From contig PAQM01000025.1 of NCBI GenBank assembly GCA_002709305.1, positions 1 through 64,000 of the forward strand: a DNA stretch of 64,000 nt, given 5' to 3'. Source of the DNA: Crocinitomicaceae bacterium. Lineage in GTDB: Bacteria; Bacteroidota; Bacteroidia; Flavobacteriales_D; Crocinitomicaceae. Positions 16,511 to 25,589 of this stretch are shown here, in pieces; the first letter of the stretch is position 1; every line of letters begins with the position of its first letter. Both the position numbers and the translations under genes were made by a program. The notes under the pieces were generated by a model. It saw only the letters and a list, made by a program, of their open reading frames with translations. It did not search any database and was not told the origin of the DNA.

Positions 16511-17755
16511 TTAAGAAACTTGTTCTAAATCATTCCAAAATCCAGGATAACTTTTAGTAACAGCTTCTGCATTTTGAATTTCAATACCACCTTCAATAGT
16601 AGTTCCAATGATAGCAAGACTCATAGCAATTCTATGGTCATTTTTAGAATCAACTACAGCACTACTCAAAATAGAATTACCAATAACAATCATATTATCT
16701 CCATCTAATTCTATATCAACTCCAATTTTACCAAATTCATCCTTTATTACATTAGCTCGGTTACTCTCTTTGTTTAATAAACGAGAAACTCCTTTTATTT
16801 GACTTTTACCATTACATTTTGATGCCAAAACTACTAAAGCAGGAAATAGATCTGGACAGTGTGTTGCATCAAAATTAAAACTCTTTAAATCTAGAGCATC
16901 AATAGAGTATGAATCTATATTATAATTGATATTACAACCAGCTAACTTTAATGCTTCTAAAAGATAAATGTCAGCTTGCTTCGACTTATGATCTAAACCA
17001 CAAATTCTAATATCGTGACCAATAGCAGCTGCAACAAGCCAAAAGCTAGCAGAGCTCCAATCGGATTCTACATGATATTCACATGATTTAAAATTTTGTG
17101 AACTATTTATTTTAAAAATCTTGTGACTTTTATTCTCAATGTTTATTCCAAATTCCCTCATTGTATTTATTGTCATATTAATATATGGGATACTATTAAT
17201 ATTATTTACTGTTATCTCTTTGATACTATTAGACAATGATAAACCTATTAATAATCCAGAAATATATTGGGAAGATAAGGACCCTTCAACTTCTATTTGA
17301 TCTTTATTTATATAACCTTTAAATACAAGTGGAACTTTACCACTATTTGATGAAATTTCTATACCATATTTAGTTAAATATTTTTCAAAAAAAGATTGAT
17401 CTCTATTTATTAAAGATCCTTTACCATAAATATGATGAATACCTTTTTGAGTAGCACATAAACCACCTAAGAGTCTTAATCCAAGGCCACTTTCGCCAAC
17501 ATTAAATTCTAAAAATTCCGGAATTTTTTCAATTCCCTTAATCTTTAATGTATTTTCTGAAATATACTCTATTTCAGCTCCAAGGATCCTAATATTTTTC
17601 AGCATTGATTTTTCATCATCACTCTTACCAATATTATAAATAACAGATATGCCTGTACTTAGAGCAGCACATATTAACGCACGTTGTGTATCACTTTTAG
17701 AAGGAGGAATAGAAACATCACCCTTTAATATTGTTTTTTTTAAAATTTTATTCAT
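16511..17755 (-). CDS. aroA: 3-phosphoshikimate 1-carboxyvinyltransferase (EPSP synthase)
   Basis: The 414-residue protein has the substrate-binding SKSDTQRALICAA near the start, GESGLGLRLLGGL (shikimate/PEP site), SQYISGLLIGL and a C-terminal DHRIAMSLAI. It performs the sixth step of the shikimate pathway in the cytosol. It lies 3 bp downstream of tsaB on the same strand, with convergent gene ends on its other side. Confidence 0.95.
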   Translation of the reverse strand: MNKILKKTILKGDVSIPPSKSDTQRALICAALSTGISVIYNIGKSDDEKSMLKNIRILGAEIEYISENTLKIKGIEKIPEFLEFNVGESGLGLRLLGGLCATQKGIHHIYGKGSLINRDQSFFEKYLTKYGIEISSNSGKVPLVFKGYINKDQIEVEGSLSSQYISGLLIGLSLSNSIKEITVNNINSIPYINMTINTMREFGINIENKSHKIFKINSSQNFKSCEYHVESDWSSASFWLVAAAIGHDIRICGLDHKSKQADIYLLEALKLAGCNINYNIDSYSIDALDLKSFNFDATHCPDLFPALVVLASKCNGKSQIKGVSRLLNKESNRANVIKDEFGKIGVDIELDGDNMIVIGNSILSSAVVDSKNDHRIAMSLAIIGTTIEGGIEIQNAEAVTKSYPGFWNDLEQVS

Positions 17756-17758
17756 TAA

Positions 17759-18433
17759 TTAAGAAAGTGGTTTTTTTCCTATTATAAAATCTTTTAAATA
17801 AAATGGTTCCCAATAAGCTATATCTTCAAAATCTTCATTATTAAATTTCATGTAAGCTAGATTAACATGACCTTTTGCAGAACATTTTATTTCACAATCT
17901 AAAAGACAATCCCTATTTTTCCAAAGCTCAGAAGTTTTCAAAGCACCATCACCAAAATAAACAAAAGGAAGATATTCTTCATATGAATTTTCATCAAGTA
18001 TATCGGCAGAAATATCTTTTTTTAAACATAAATCTTTATCCATAATTAAATTATAAACCTCCATTCTCCGAGCATCTATTAAAGGACAAAAATTAATATT
18101 CTTATGTTTTAATTTAGCCATTTCAACTAAACTTCTTAAAGAATCAATCGCTATAAGAGGAATATCTAAAGTATAACATAGACTCTTAGCAGTTGCCGCA
18201 CCAATTCTGAGGCCAGTATATGATCCTGGACCAGAAGTCACAGATATTGCACTTAAATTATTTATTTTAATTCCATCCTTTAAAAGAACTTCTTCTATAA
18301 ATAAATTTAAATTTTCTCCATGAGAATAACGATCTTCTAGAGATTCTTTAAAAGATAGTAATTGTCCATTTTTTGATAATGCCACTGAACATACTTTTGT
18401 TGATGTCTCAATGTGTAGTATATAGTTATTCAC
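17759..18433 (-). CDS. tsaB: tRNA N6-threonylcarbamoyladenosine synthesis protein TsaB
   Basis: The 224-residue ASKHA-fold protein starts YILHIETSTKVCSVALS and has SVTSGPGSYTGLRIGAATAKSL, the TsaB signature. It scaffolds TsaD and TsaE for t6A formation at tRNA position 37. The start codon is GTG (18433). aroA follows after 3 bp. Confidence 0.95.
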   Translation of the reverse strand: MNNYILHIETSTKVCSVALSKNGQLLSFKESLEDRYSHGENLNLFIEEVLLKDGIKINNLSAISVTSGPGSYTGLRIGAATAKSLCYTLDIPLIAIDSLRSLVEMAKLKHKNINFCPLIDARRMEVYNLIMDKDLCLKKDISADILDENSYEEYLPFVYFGDGALKTSELWKNRDCLLDCEIKCSAKGHVNLAYMKFNNEDFEDIAYWEPFYLKDFIIGKKPLS

Positions 18434-18594
18434 AAGCTTCTTATAATGATTGCTAATATATTAATAAAATTATATTGTATTAGTTTAAAATTCAAACTAC
18501 AACATTAAAAATATATAGTAAATTTAAGAATCAATAAGTTCTATATTTATAGAAGTATAAAATACTATTTTGATAAAAAAAACAAGATGACTAT

Positions 18595-19257
18595 ATGGAA
18601 TCAATTTTAATTATCGATGATGAAATTGACATTCGAGAAATACTTAAATACAATCTAGAAAAAGAAGGATTTAATGTATTTGAATCTCATAATGGAGTAG
18701 AAGGGATTAAAATCGCTGAAAATATTCTGCCAGATTTAATTATTCTAGATGTTATGATGCCTGATATGGATGGAATCGAAGTATGTCATTCACTTAGAGA
18801 AAATGAGAAGACATCTAATATTAAAATTTGTTTTTTAACTGCAAGAAATGAAGATTACAGTCAAATTGCAGGTTTTGATGCTGGTGCAGATGACTATGTT
18901 GCAAAACCTATTAAACCAAAAGTTTTAATAAGCCGAATAAAAGCAATACTTAAAAGATCTAAAATAGATCTTAAAAAGAAAACCATAACTATTGATAATA
19001 ATAGACATTCTGTAATAATAAAAGGTAAATCCACTATCCTTCCAAAAAAAGAATTTGATCTTTTGAAACTTTTATTATCAAACCCCAATAAAGTCTTTAA
19101 AAGAGAGTATATTTTAAAAAAAGTTTGGGGAAAAGGGGTTATTGTTGTAGATAGAACAATAGATGTTCACATAAGAAAATTAAGAAAGAAAATTGGTTCT
19201 AATTATATAAAAACAATAAAAGGTGTAGGTTATCAATTTATTGATTCAACTGAATAA
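18595..19257 (+). CDS. phoB: OmpR/PhoB-family response regulator
   Basis: The 220-residue protein has a receiver domain with the acidic pair DDEID, phospho-acceptor Asp in LIILDVMMPDMDG, Thr in CFLTARNED and Lys in DYVAKPIKP. It ends in a winged-helix DNA-binding domain (EFDLLKLLLSNPNKVF, DRTIDVHIRKLRKKIG). Genes for a Pi symporter, a phosphate porin and a PhoR-like kinase lie in the next 6 kb, so PhoB of the phosphate-starvation response is the best reading. The kinase is not adjacent, so the pairing is inferred. Confidence 0.8.
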   Translation: MESILIIDDEIDIREILKYNLEKEGFNVFESHNGVEGIKIAENILPDLIILDVMMPDMDGIEVCHSLRENEKTSNIKICFLTARNEDYSQIAGFDAGADDYVAKPIKPKVLISRIKAILKRSKIDLKKKTITIDNNRHSVIIKGKSTILPKKEFDLLKLLLSNPNKVFKREYILKKVWGKGVIVVDRTIDVHIRKLRKKIGSNYIKTIKGVGYQFIDSTE

Positions 19258-19274
19258 AAATTATATTGTTTTTT

Positions 19275-20417
19275 CTAAAAAAATATCTCAAGGTTTACAT
19301 AGGTTAATAAATAACCCAATACTCCACCACCTAGTACAATCAAAGCACTATTAATTTTCTTAAAAAGAAAAACAAATACTATACTAATTATTGCAATTAG
19401 CATCATCCTCCAATCAATTATAGTCTCTTTAATCATTTCAAATGATACACCTAAAATTACTGCCACTGCTGCAATATTTATCGAATCTAAAAAAACTGTA
19501 ATAATTTTTACTTTTCTCATTTTTGGAATTAATGGATTAAGAATAGCAACAAATATAAACGATGGCAAAAAGATACCCACAGTAGCAGCAATAGCACCGT
19601 AGAAGCCATTAATTTGCCATCCAATAAATGTTGCAGTTGACAAGACGGGGCCTGGAGTAAATTGACCAATAGCAATTGAATCAATTAATTCCTGTCTTGA
19701 TAGCCATCCATTCATAACTAATTCTGAATCTAAAAAAGCAAATAAAACATAGCCACTTCCATATAAAATAGAACCAACTTTTAAAAATGTCAAGAAAATT
19801 TTAAGCGTTCCTATTTTTGCAAATTCGGAATTCTGAAGAAGGAGCAAAGGCAAAAATGAATTCAACCTATTAAAAGTATTTTTTTTTATTATGTAAATAA
19901 ACAAACCAAGTAATCCACATAAAAAAAGAGCAATAATTTCATTAACACCAAGAATACATGCTGCCAAAGTTAGTATACCTAATACACCCAATTCTATACT
20001 TTTTAAAGCTTTTTTACCTAGCTTATATGCTGCCATAATTATGATAGCAATAACTGCTGGCTTTATTCCATAAATAAAAGGTTTTACGTTTGGTAAATGT
20101 CCATAAGAAGAATAGAACCAAGCAAATAATCCCGTTAATAAAACTGCTGGAAAAATAAAACAAAAACCAGCTGTTATCAATCCCTTCCAACCTGCTCTTT
20201 CATATCCGCAATGCATCGTCATTTCAGTAGAATTTGGACCTGGAATTAAATTAGTAGCTCCAATTAAATCAAGAAAATGTTGTTGAGATATCCACTTTCT
20301 TTTTCTAACAATTTCATCCTCCATCATTGCTATATGCGCTGCAGGACCCCCGAAAGATATGACACCCAATTTAAGGAAAAGTAATGCAATCTCTTTTAAC
20401 TTACTATTTTCAGACAT
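19275..20417 (-). CDS. chrA: Chromate transporter, CHR (ChrA) family
   Basis: The 380-residue membrane protein has two related CHR halves. The N-terminal half shows FLKLGVISFGGPAAHIAMM and NLIPGPNSTEMTMHCGY; the C-terminal half shows FLKVGSILYGSGYVLFAFL and QFTPGPVLSTATFIGW. About ten hydrophobic helices are present. It exports chromate or a related oxyanion by proton antiport. It lies between the PhoB-like gene and a Cys-rich protein, in a cluster otherwise devoted to phosphate. Confidence 0.9.
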   Translation of the reverse strand: MSENSKLKEIALLFLKLGVISFGGPAAHIAMMEDEIVRKRKWISQQHFLDLIGATNLIPGPNSTEMTMHCGYERAGWKGLITAGFCFIFPAVLLTGLFAWFYSSYGHLPNVKPFIYGIKPAVIAIIIMAAYKLGKKALKSIELGVLGILTLAACILGVNEIIALFLCGLLGLFIYIIKKNTFNRLNSFLPLLLLQNSEFAKIGTLKIFLTFLKVGSILYGSGYVLFAFLDSELVMNGWLSRQELIDSIAIGQFTPGPVLSTATFIGWQINGFYGAIAATVGIFLPSFIFVAILNPLIPKMRKVKIITVFLDSINIAAVAVILGVSFEMIKETIIDWRMMLIAIISIVFVFLFKKINSALIVLGGGVLGYLLTYVNLEIFF

Positions 20418-20426
20418 TTATATAAA

Positions 20427-20894
20427 TTAACAACAATTACTATCTGATGAACAACAAGAAGATTGATCTTCATCATCATATATAGTAATATCATTATTAT
20501 CTTTTACTAGACATTTATCCTCTGCTAGACAAGCAGTCTTTTTAGACTTCAGAATAAATGATTCACCATCAAAATCTAAACTATAACGACCAATTGTTGA
20601 TTCTTGATATTCAACCTCTATTTCTAAATCATCTATTAATAATTTCTTCTCTGAGAGTGAAATAATATCATTAACTTTTTGGGTTGAAAGCCTATGCTGA
20701 AAATCATCAGAATACCAAAGTTGGAAATTGATGTTTTTTTCTTCTCTTATTTCTCCTCCACAATCTATTATTTTTCTTGAAACAATTCCTATTTCAGTTA
20801 TATGAAAATGCTGAGGTACTTTTCCTTTATTCTCAACCATAAAGTTGATTTTTGGAATTAATGATATTATTCTCTTAAACTCTGATAACTTCAT
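20427..20894 (-). CDS. DUF6428-like protein with C-terminal cysteine cluster
   Basis: The 155-residue cytosolic protein resembles a small Bacteroidota family (DUF6428) that I recall near arsenic-resistance genes; the name is from memory. Conserved-looking blocks are PQHFHITEIGIVSRKIIDCGG, FQLWYSDDFQHRL and IGRYSLDFDGESF. It ends SCCSSDSNCC, a likely thiol metal or metalloid site, and has two further Cys in CLAEDKCLV. It sits 5 bp downstream of the Pi symporter gene and 9 bp upstream of chrA, so the three look like one operon. A link to arsenate/phosphate discrimination is inference. Confidence 0.55.
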   Translation of the reverse strand: MKLSEFKRIISLIPKINFMVENKGKVPQHFHITEIGIVSRKIIDCGGEIREEKNINFQLWYSDDFQHRLSTQKVNDIISLSEKKLLIDDLEIEVEYQESTIGRYSLDFDGESFILKSKKTACLAEDKCLVKDNNDITIYDDEDQSSCCSSDSNCC

Positions 20895-20899
20895 AAATC

Positions 20900-23047
20900 T
20901 TATATTTCTCCAGCAACAGCTTCAGATACATTAATAATGTGATCTCCTATTTTTTCACAAGAAGAAAATAAATCATTATACATTATACCTGGTTTGAATT
21001 TATATGTACCTTTTTCTGCTTGCTCTAAATAAGACTTTCTTAATTCATTTCTCATACGATTAATTTCAAGTTCTATCTTCTTAGCATCATCTAAAGTAAT
21101 ATGACCATATTCAGCATTTAAATTTTTATTCATTACAGAAAATGCTTTCTCTACGACATCTAAAATTTCATTTAAATTATCGCGCTGTTCAGGAAGAAAA
21201 TAAATTTTACTATCATCCTTTCTCTCAATTGTTTTAGACATCTGATAATATATATCACCTATTCTTTCAAGATCGTTAGTAATACTAAGCATACTTCTTA
21301 TTTTTGAAGAAGTTTCTTGACTTATTTCTTGAGTAGACAAATTATCAAGATATTCCGCTACTTCGCTTTCAACTCTATCAGTAATCTCCTCATATTTTTT
21401 AATCTTGTTAAAAATTTTATTTCTAACTTTTTTGTCTTGATCATTTATTAATGTTTTTATAAAACCATTCATTCGAGTAGTAACTTCACCAAATTTTGCG
21501 ACTTCTTTTTTTGCCTCTAAAATAGCTACCTCAGGAGCTCCGATTCCTCCTACTGAGATATAATCTAACTTAAATTCTTCATCAGCTTCACCCTTTGACT
21601 TAACAGTTCTTTCAGCAAATCTTACAATATATGGGACAAATCCTATCAATAAAAGAACATTTGCGGAATTAAACAAAGTATGAAATAAGGCTATTCCTTC
21701 ATTTGCCATACCTGTATTTTCAGGGTTAAATGCAATGCCATGAGACTGACCGATTATAAGACCAATACCATCGAGAAAGAAAGGTATAACAAGAAGCATC
21801 CAAGTAACTCCAATTATATTAAAAAGAGAATGTATTCTTGCTGATCTTTTTGCGTGAACATTACCGATTAAAGAAGCAAGTTCAGCTGTAATGGTAGTTC
21901 CTATATTTTCACCAAGAACCATTGCACAAGCAACTTCAAAAGGAATTATACCTTTAGATACCATAGTTAATGTTAAAGCCATTGCTGCACTTGAAGATTG
22001 AATGACTATAGTAACTAAAGCTCCTAATGCAACAAACATAAGATTACTAAAAAATGGAATATCTTTATAATTAACAAAAAATTGAACAAAGGCAGAATCT
22101 TTATCTAAATCAGGTACTGCATCCTTCAAAAATTGAAGACCAATAAATAAGATAGCAAAACCAATAATAGAATTAGCTAAGTCCTTAGACTTTCTGAAAG
22201 TCATAAATAATAAAGGTGCACCTAATGCAATTAAAACTAATGCATACGAAGATATACTAACCTTAAAGCCTAATAATAAAACTAACCATGCTGTAATTGT
22301 GGTTCCAATATTGGCACCCATCATTACACCTGCAGACTGTCTAAGGTTTATAAGTCCTGCATTAACCAAACTAACTGTCATAACGGTTGTGACAGAAGAT
22401 GACTGAACAATAGATGTAGACATAAATCCAGTAAAAACACCCTTAAACCTATTAGAAGTTATTGATCCAAGCATCTTTCTTAACTTTTCTCCTGCTGTTC
22501 TTTGAAGTCCATCACTCATAATTTTCATTCCAAAAATGAATAAACCTAAAGAGCCAATTAAAATTAAAAATTTCATTATTCCCCAGGCTCTTTTTGTTTT
22601 TACTTTCATTTTTTTAGACCAAAGAACATCATCCTTACTTCTATCAAAACCATCATCAACAATACCTAGATAAGCTTCATAGCTTTCAGCCCCAACAAGA
22701 TCTTTAACTTCGAAGCTAGTTTCATTAAGACTGAAAGGCTTAGTATATTTCCAATCACTTCCTTCATATCCTTTTTTGTTCCTTTTAGAACCAATTTTAG
22801 TATTATATCGAATAATTAATTTTTGATTGTCTTCTAAAGATGTAAACAAATCATAATCTAAACTCCATGTAATTTTAAATCCTTCACTTTTAGAACTTGC
22901 TGATACATTCTTGAAGATAGATTCATCTATAATTACTTGAGTAATTTCTTCTTCTGGTGTTAAAATTTGTGTTTCTAATTTATCTTGAGATATTAAAAGA
23001 TTTGGACTTATAAACAATATTGATATTAAGAATATTAGAGTACGCAT
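20900..23047 (-). CDS. Na+/phosphate symporter (NptA type) with PhoU-like C-terminus and exported N-terminal domain
   Basis: The 715-residue protein has a signal peptide (MRTLIFLISILFISPNLLIS), a roughly 130-residue beta-rich extracytoplasmic domain, and then the transporter core. That core carries the paired QSSS motifs of the family (STSIVQSSSVTT and IVIQSSSAAMALT) and two GxNIGTTIT repeats. The last 200 residues form a PhoU-like helical domain with TNDLERIGDIYYQMSK and SCEKIGDHIINVSEA. It imports phosphate with sodium across the inner membrane. The N-terminal domain is an addition compared with simple NptA proteins. It diverges from the phosphate porin. Confidence 0.9.
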   Translation of the reverse strand: MRTLIFLISILFISPNLLISQDKLETQILTPEEEITQVIIDESIFKNVSASSKSEGFKITWSLDYDLFTSLEDNQKLIIRYNTKIGSKRNKKGYEGSDWKYTKPFSLNETSFEVKDLVGAESYEAYLGIVDDGFDRSKDDVLWSKKMKVKTKRAWGIMKFLILIGSLGLFIFGMKIMSDGLQRTAGEKLRKMLGSITSNRFKGVFTGFMSTSIVQSSSVTTVMTVSLVNAGLINLRQSAGVMMGANIGTTITAWLVLLLGFKVSISSYALVLIALGAPLLFMTFRKSKDLANSIIGFAILFIGLQFLKDAVPDLDKDSAFVQFFVNYKDIPFFSNLMFVALGALVTIVIQSSSAAMALTLTMVSKGIIPFEVACAMVLGENIGTTITAELASLIGNVHAKRSARIHSLFNIIGVTWMLLVIPFFLDGIGLIIGQSHGIAFNPENTGMANEGIALFHTLFNSANVLLLIGFVPYIVRFAERTVKSKGEADEEFKLDYISVGGIGAPEVAILEAKKEVAKFGEVTTRMNGFIKTLINDQDKKVRNKIFNKIKKYEEITDRVESEVAEYLDNLSTQEISQETSSKIRSMLSITNDLERIGDIYYQMSKTIERKDDSKIYFLPEQRDNLNEILDVVEKAFSVMNKNLNAEYGHITLDDAKKIELEINRMRNELRKSYLEQAEKGTYKFKPGIMYNDLFSSCEKIGDHIINVSEAVAGEI

Positions 23048-23075
23048 TACAAATAGTTTTAGTTAAATAAAAAAA

Positions 23076-23083
23076 CAAATCTA
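23076..23083 (-). promoter_or_regulatory. -7 element (TAGATTTG) for the Pi symporter gene
   Basis: On the minus strand TAGATTTG matches TAnnTTTG and lies 28 nt before the symporter ATG. A GTTAA direct repeat lies 37 bp further upstream. Confidence 0.5.
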
Positions 23084-23120
23084 ATTATGAATTATATAAT
23101 TTTCATCAAAAAATAAAAAA

Positions 23121-23136
23121 GTTAATATATAGTTAA
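23121..23136. promoter_or_regulatory. Pho-box-like direct repeat (symporter side)
   Basis: GTTAATATATAGTTAAC holds GTTAA at 23121 and again at 23132, an 11-bp period. OmpR/PhoB-family regulators typically bind 11-bp direct repeats, and the core TTAAyA resembles the Bacillus PhoP site TTAACA. AT-rich sequence makes chance matches likely, so this is a candidate only. Confidence 0.4.
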
Positions 23137-23213
23137 CATTGATTTGTTATAAAAGAAGAATATATATGAGATTCATCAATTTTAATTAAAAAAAAATAAA
23201 AAAATATACATAT

Positions 23214-23229
23214 GTTAATAATTTGTTAA
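23214..23229. promoter_or_regulatory. Pho-box-like direct repeat (porin side)
   Basis: GTTAATAATTTGTTAA has GTTAA at 23214 and 23225, the same 11-bp period as the repeat 93 bp away. It lies 39 bp upstream of the -7-like box of the porin, about the same distance as the other repeat is from the symporter -7 box. Confidence 0.4.
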
Positions 23230-23268
23230 ACTTATTTTTTCATACACTATTTCTAAAAAATTATCCCC

Positions 23269-23275
23269 TACTTTG
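23269..23275 (+). promoter_or_regulatory. -7-like element (TACTTTG) for the phosphate porin gene
   Basis: TACTTTG is one base shorter than TAnnTTTG and lies 29 nt before the ATG at 23305. It is weak alone but well placed relative to the GTTAA repeat. Confidence 0.35.
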
Positions 23276-23304
23276 AACTGATTTTTAACCAAATATTTAA
23301 ACTA

Positions 23305-24420
23305 ATGAAAAAGCTAATAACCCTATTTTTTATATTTAATCTATGTAACACATTTGCTCAGGATATGACAAAAAACCCTTTCGGCAAAGGAATAATTAAC
23401 TTAGTATCTAAAGATTCTTCTTGGTCAACAAAAGTGGCTTTTCGTTTTCAAACACGTTATGATGGTGGATATGATTTTGGGGATAGCACCTTCTCTGACC
23501 GCGCATATGTTAGACGTGCAAGAATTAAAGGTCATGGATATGCTTTTAGCCCTAAAGTTCAATACAAATTTGAATACGACGTTCATAATGGATTTGTATT
23601 AGATGCTGTTTTAAAATGGAATTTTGCTGGGAACTGGAGTCTTTGGTTTGGTCAAACAAAATTACCTGGAAATATAGAGCGTGTATTCTCATCTCAAAAG
23701 CTACAATTAGTAGATCGTTCACTTTTAAATTCAAGGTTCACTCTCGATCGTGATGCTGGATTTCAATTGAGACATCATTTCAATGTAGGAAAAACATTTT
23801 TAATAAGAACTAAACTTGCTGTATCTCAGGGAGAGGGATTAAATAGAAAATCACAATCTGCAGGAAATGGGTATACGGGAAGAATTGAATTACTTCCTTT
23901 TGGAAAGTTCTCAAAAAAAGGTGATTATTTTGCCTCAGACCTTAAACGAGAAGAAAAACCTAAGCTAATGCTGAGTTTTACATATGATTATAATGACAAC
24001 GCTCTACGTTCAGGAGGACAAATGGGTCAAGATATTACAGGATCTACAAGAGACCTCCAAAATATTCAAGCAGATGCTCATTTTAAATACAAAGGTCTCT
24101 CCTTTTTCGGTGAATATGCAAATAGAAAAACAATGGATGGCATAGCTGTTAATGAGCTAAACGAAGTATATTATACGGGTAGTGCTCTTAACCTTCAAGC
24201 AGGTTATCTCTTCAAAAACAATTGGGAAATAGCAGGAAGATACACTCAAGTTAACCCAGAAGACATTACTGGATACAATAATATTGAACAATATACTCTT
24301 GGTTTTTCTAAATATGTTGTAGGACATAATCTTAAAATACAAGGTGATATAGGTCTAACTCAAGAAGATAATAAAGAAAATACTGTTTTATTTAGACTTC
24401 AAACAGAATTTAATTTTTAA
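23305..24420 (+). CDS. Phosphate-selective porin, OprP/OprO family
   Basis: The 371-residue protein has a signal peptide ending NTFAQ. The mature sequence has alternating beta strands and an aromatic C-terminal residue (LQTEFNF). Family-like segments include RRARIKGHGYAFSPKVQYKFEYD, GNWSLWFGQTKLPGN and DRDAGFQLRHHF. It should form an outer-membrane beta-barrel for phosphate or polyphosphate uptake. It diverges from the Pi symporter across 257 bp with paired Pho-box-like repeats, which suggests shared control. Confidence 0.85.
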   Translation: MKKLITLFFIFNLCNTFAQDMTKNPFGKGIINLVSKDSSWSTKVAFRFQTRYDGGYDFGDSTFSDRAYVRRARIKGHGYAFSPKVQYKFEYDVHNGFVLDAVLKWNFAGNWSLWFGQTKLPGNIERVFSSQKLQLVDRSLLNSRFTLDRDAGFQLRHHFNVGKTFLIRTKLAVSQGEGLNRKSQSAGNGYTGRIELLPFGKFSKKGDYFASDLKREEKPKLMLSFTYDYNDNALRSGGQMGQDITGSTRDLQNIQADAHFKYKGLSFFGEYANRKTMDGIAVNELNEVYYTGSALNLQAGYLFKNNWEIAGRYTQVNPEDITGYNNIEQYTLGFSKYVVGHNLKIQGDIGLTQEDNKENTVLFRLQTEFNF

Positions 24421-24431
24421 TTTTCTAAACC

Positions 24432-24478
24432 TTAATATAGATTTTAAAGAAATATAATTTCTTTAAAATCTATATTAA
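24432..24478 (+). terminator. 22-bp perfect hairpin after the porin gene
   Basis: TTAATATAGATTTTAAAGAA and its exact complement pair over 22 bp around a 3-nt loop, 11 nt after the porin stop and 68 nt before the kinase start. It is AT-rich without a strong T tail. It may partly terminate the porin mRNA or protect its 3' end and so lower kinase expression relative to porin. Confidence 0.55.
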
Positions 24479-24546
24479 ACAACCATACTAAAAAATAACT
24501 AATCACTATATTAGTATAAATATTATGACATATTAAATAATATAAT

Positions 24547-25587
24547 TTGAGAAATCTGAAACCTATATACATTATATTAGGAGGAAGTTTAATAACATTA
24601 TTTATTACACTAATAATATTTTCACAACTTAATTCTTTATCGAGAATACCATTTCAATATATTTTAGGAGCATCAATAATCATATCTCTTTCGGTGCTTA
24701 TAATATTTTATTTCCTAATTAAATATTTTATCACTAATAAATTAGATATACTCTATAGATCAATTAGAACAGGTAAATTTAACGATGACTCAAAAAAAAA
24801 ATACAGCCTAAAAGAAGATTTAATATCTAACGCTGAATTAGACACTAAAAGTTGGAGAGAGGAAGAATTAAAAACTATTTCAAAACTAAAAGAAGTAGAA
24901 GCTTTCCGGAAAGAATTCCTGGGAAATATAAGCCATGAATTAAAAACACCTGTTTTTTCAATTCAAGGTTATATACTTACACTTTTAGAAGGAGGTCTAG
25001 AAGATAAATCTGTAAATAAAGTATTCTTACAACGAGCATCTAAAGCTGTTGAAAGGATGACTGATATTTTAGAAGACTTAGATCAAATTATTGAAATGGA
25101 AGTAAAAGAAATCAAACTTGACATAATAAAATTTAATATCGTAGAATTAGTTTCAGATTTATTTGAAGATTTAAAAGTACAGTCAAAAAACAGAAATATA
25201 AAATTAGAATTTTCAAAAAAATACAACCCAATATGGGTAAAAGCTGATAAAAATAAAATTGCACAGGTAATTACAAATCTTCTAAATAATTCAATTTCTT
25301 ATGGAAATGAGAATGGAATAACTACTGTTCGTTTCTTTTCAATGGATAATATTGTAACGATTGAAGTTTCTGATAACGGTCCTGGTATCTCTGAAGAAGA
25401 AATACCTAGATTATTTGAAAGATTTTATAGAGTTGAGAAAAGTCGTGATAGGCACAAAGGTGGAACTGGCTTAGGTTTATCTATAGCTAAGCACATAATT
25501 GAATCTCATGGGCAAACAATTAATGTTAGAAGTACTGTTGGTGTAGGATCAACTTTCACATTCAGTTTAAACAGAGAAAAAAACTGA
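24547..25587 (+). CDS. phoR: PhoR-like sensor histidine kinase
   Basis: The 346-residue protein has two N-terminal membrane helices with little between them (GGSLITLFITLIIFSQL, YILGASIIISLSVLIIFYFL) and therefore no real sensor domain outside. It then has HisKA (FLGNISHELKTPVFSIQGYI, phospho-His in SHELKTP) and an HATPase domain with NLLNNSISYG, SDNGPGI and GGTGLGLSIAKH. The start must be TTG 24547, because an in-frame stop lies 6 nt upstream and no ATG follows nearby. Its place beside the phosphate genes makes PhoR the likely identity, probably partnered with the regulator at 18595. Confidence 0.8.
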   Translation: MRNLKPIYIILGGSLITLFITLIIFSQLNSLSRIPFQYILGASIIISLSVLIIFYFLIKYFITNKLDILYRSIRTGKFNDDSKKKYSLKEDLISNAELDTKSWREEELKTISKLKEVEAFRKEFLGNISHELKTPVFSIQGYILTLLEGGLEDKSVNKVFLQRASKAVERMTDILEDLDQIIEMEVKEIKLDIIKFNIVELVSDLFEDLKVQSKNRNIKLEFSKKYNPIWVKADKNKIAQVITNLLNNSISYGNENGITTVRFFSMDNIVTIEVSDNGPGISEEEIPRLFERFYRVEKSRDRHKGGTGLGLSIAKHIIESHGQTINVRSTVGVGSTFTFSLNREKN

Positions 25588-25589
25588 TA

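Noticed and set aside
18481-18499. TAGTTTaaaattcAAACTA inverted repeat upstream of the PhoB-like gene
   Set aside because: Arms of only 6 bp in a very AT-rich gap. No second copy was found near the other phosphate genes, so a binding site is not supported.
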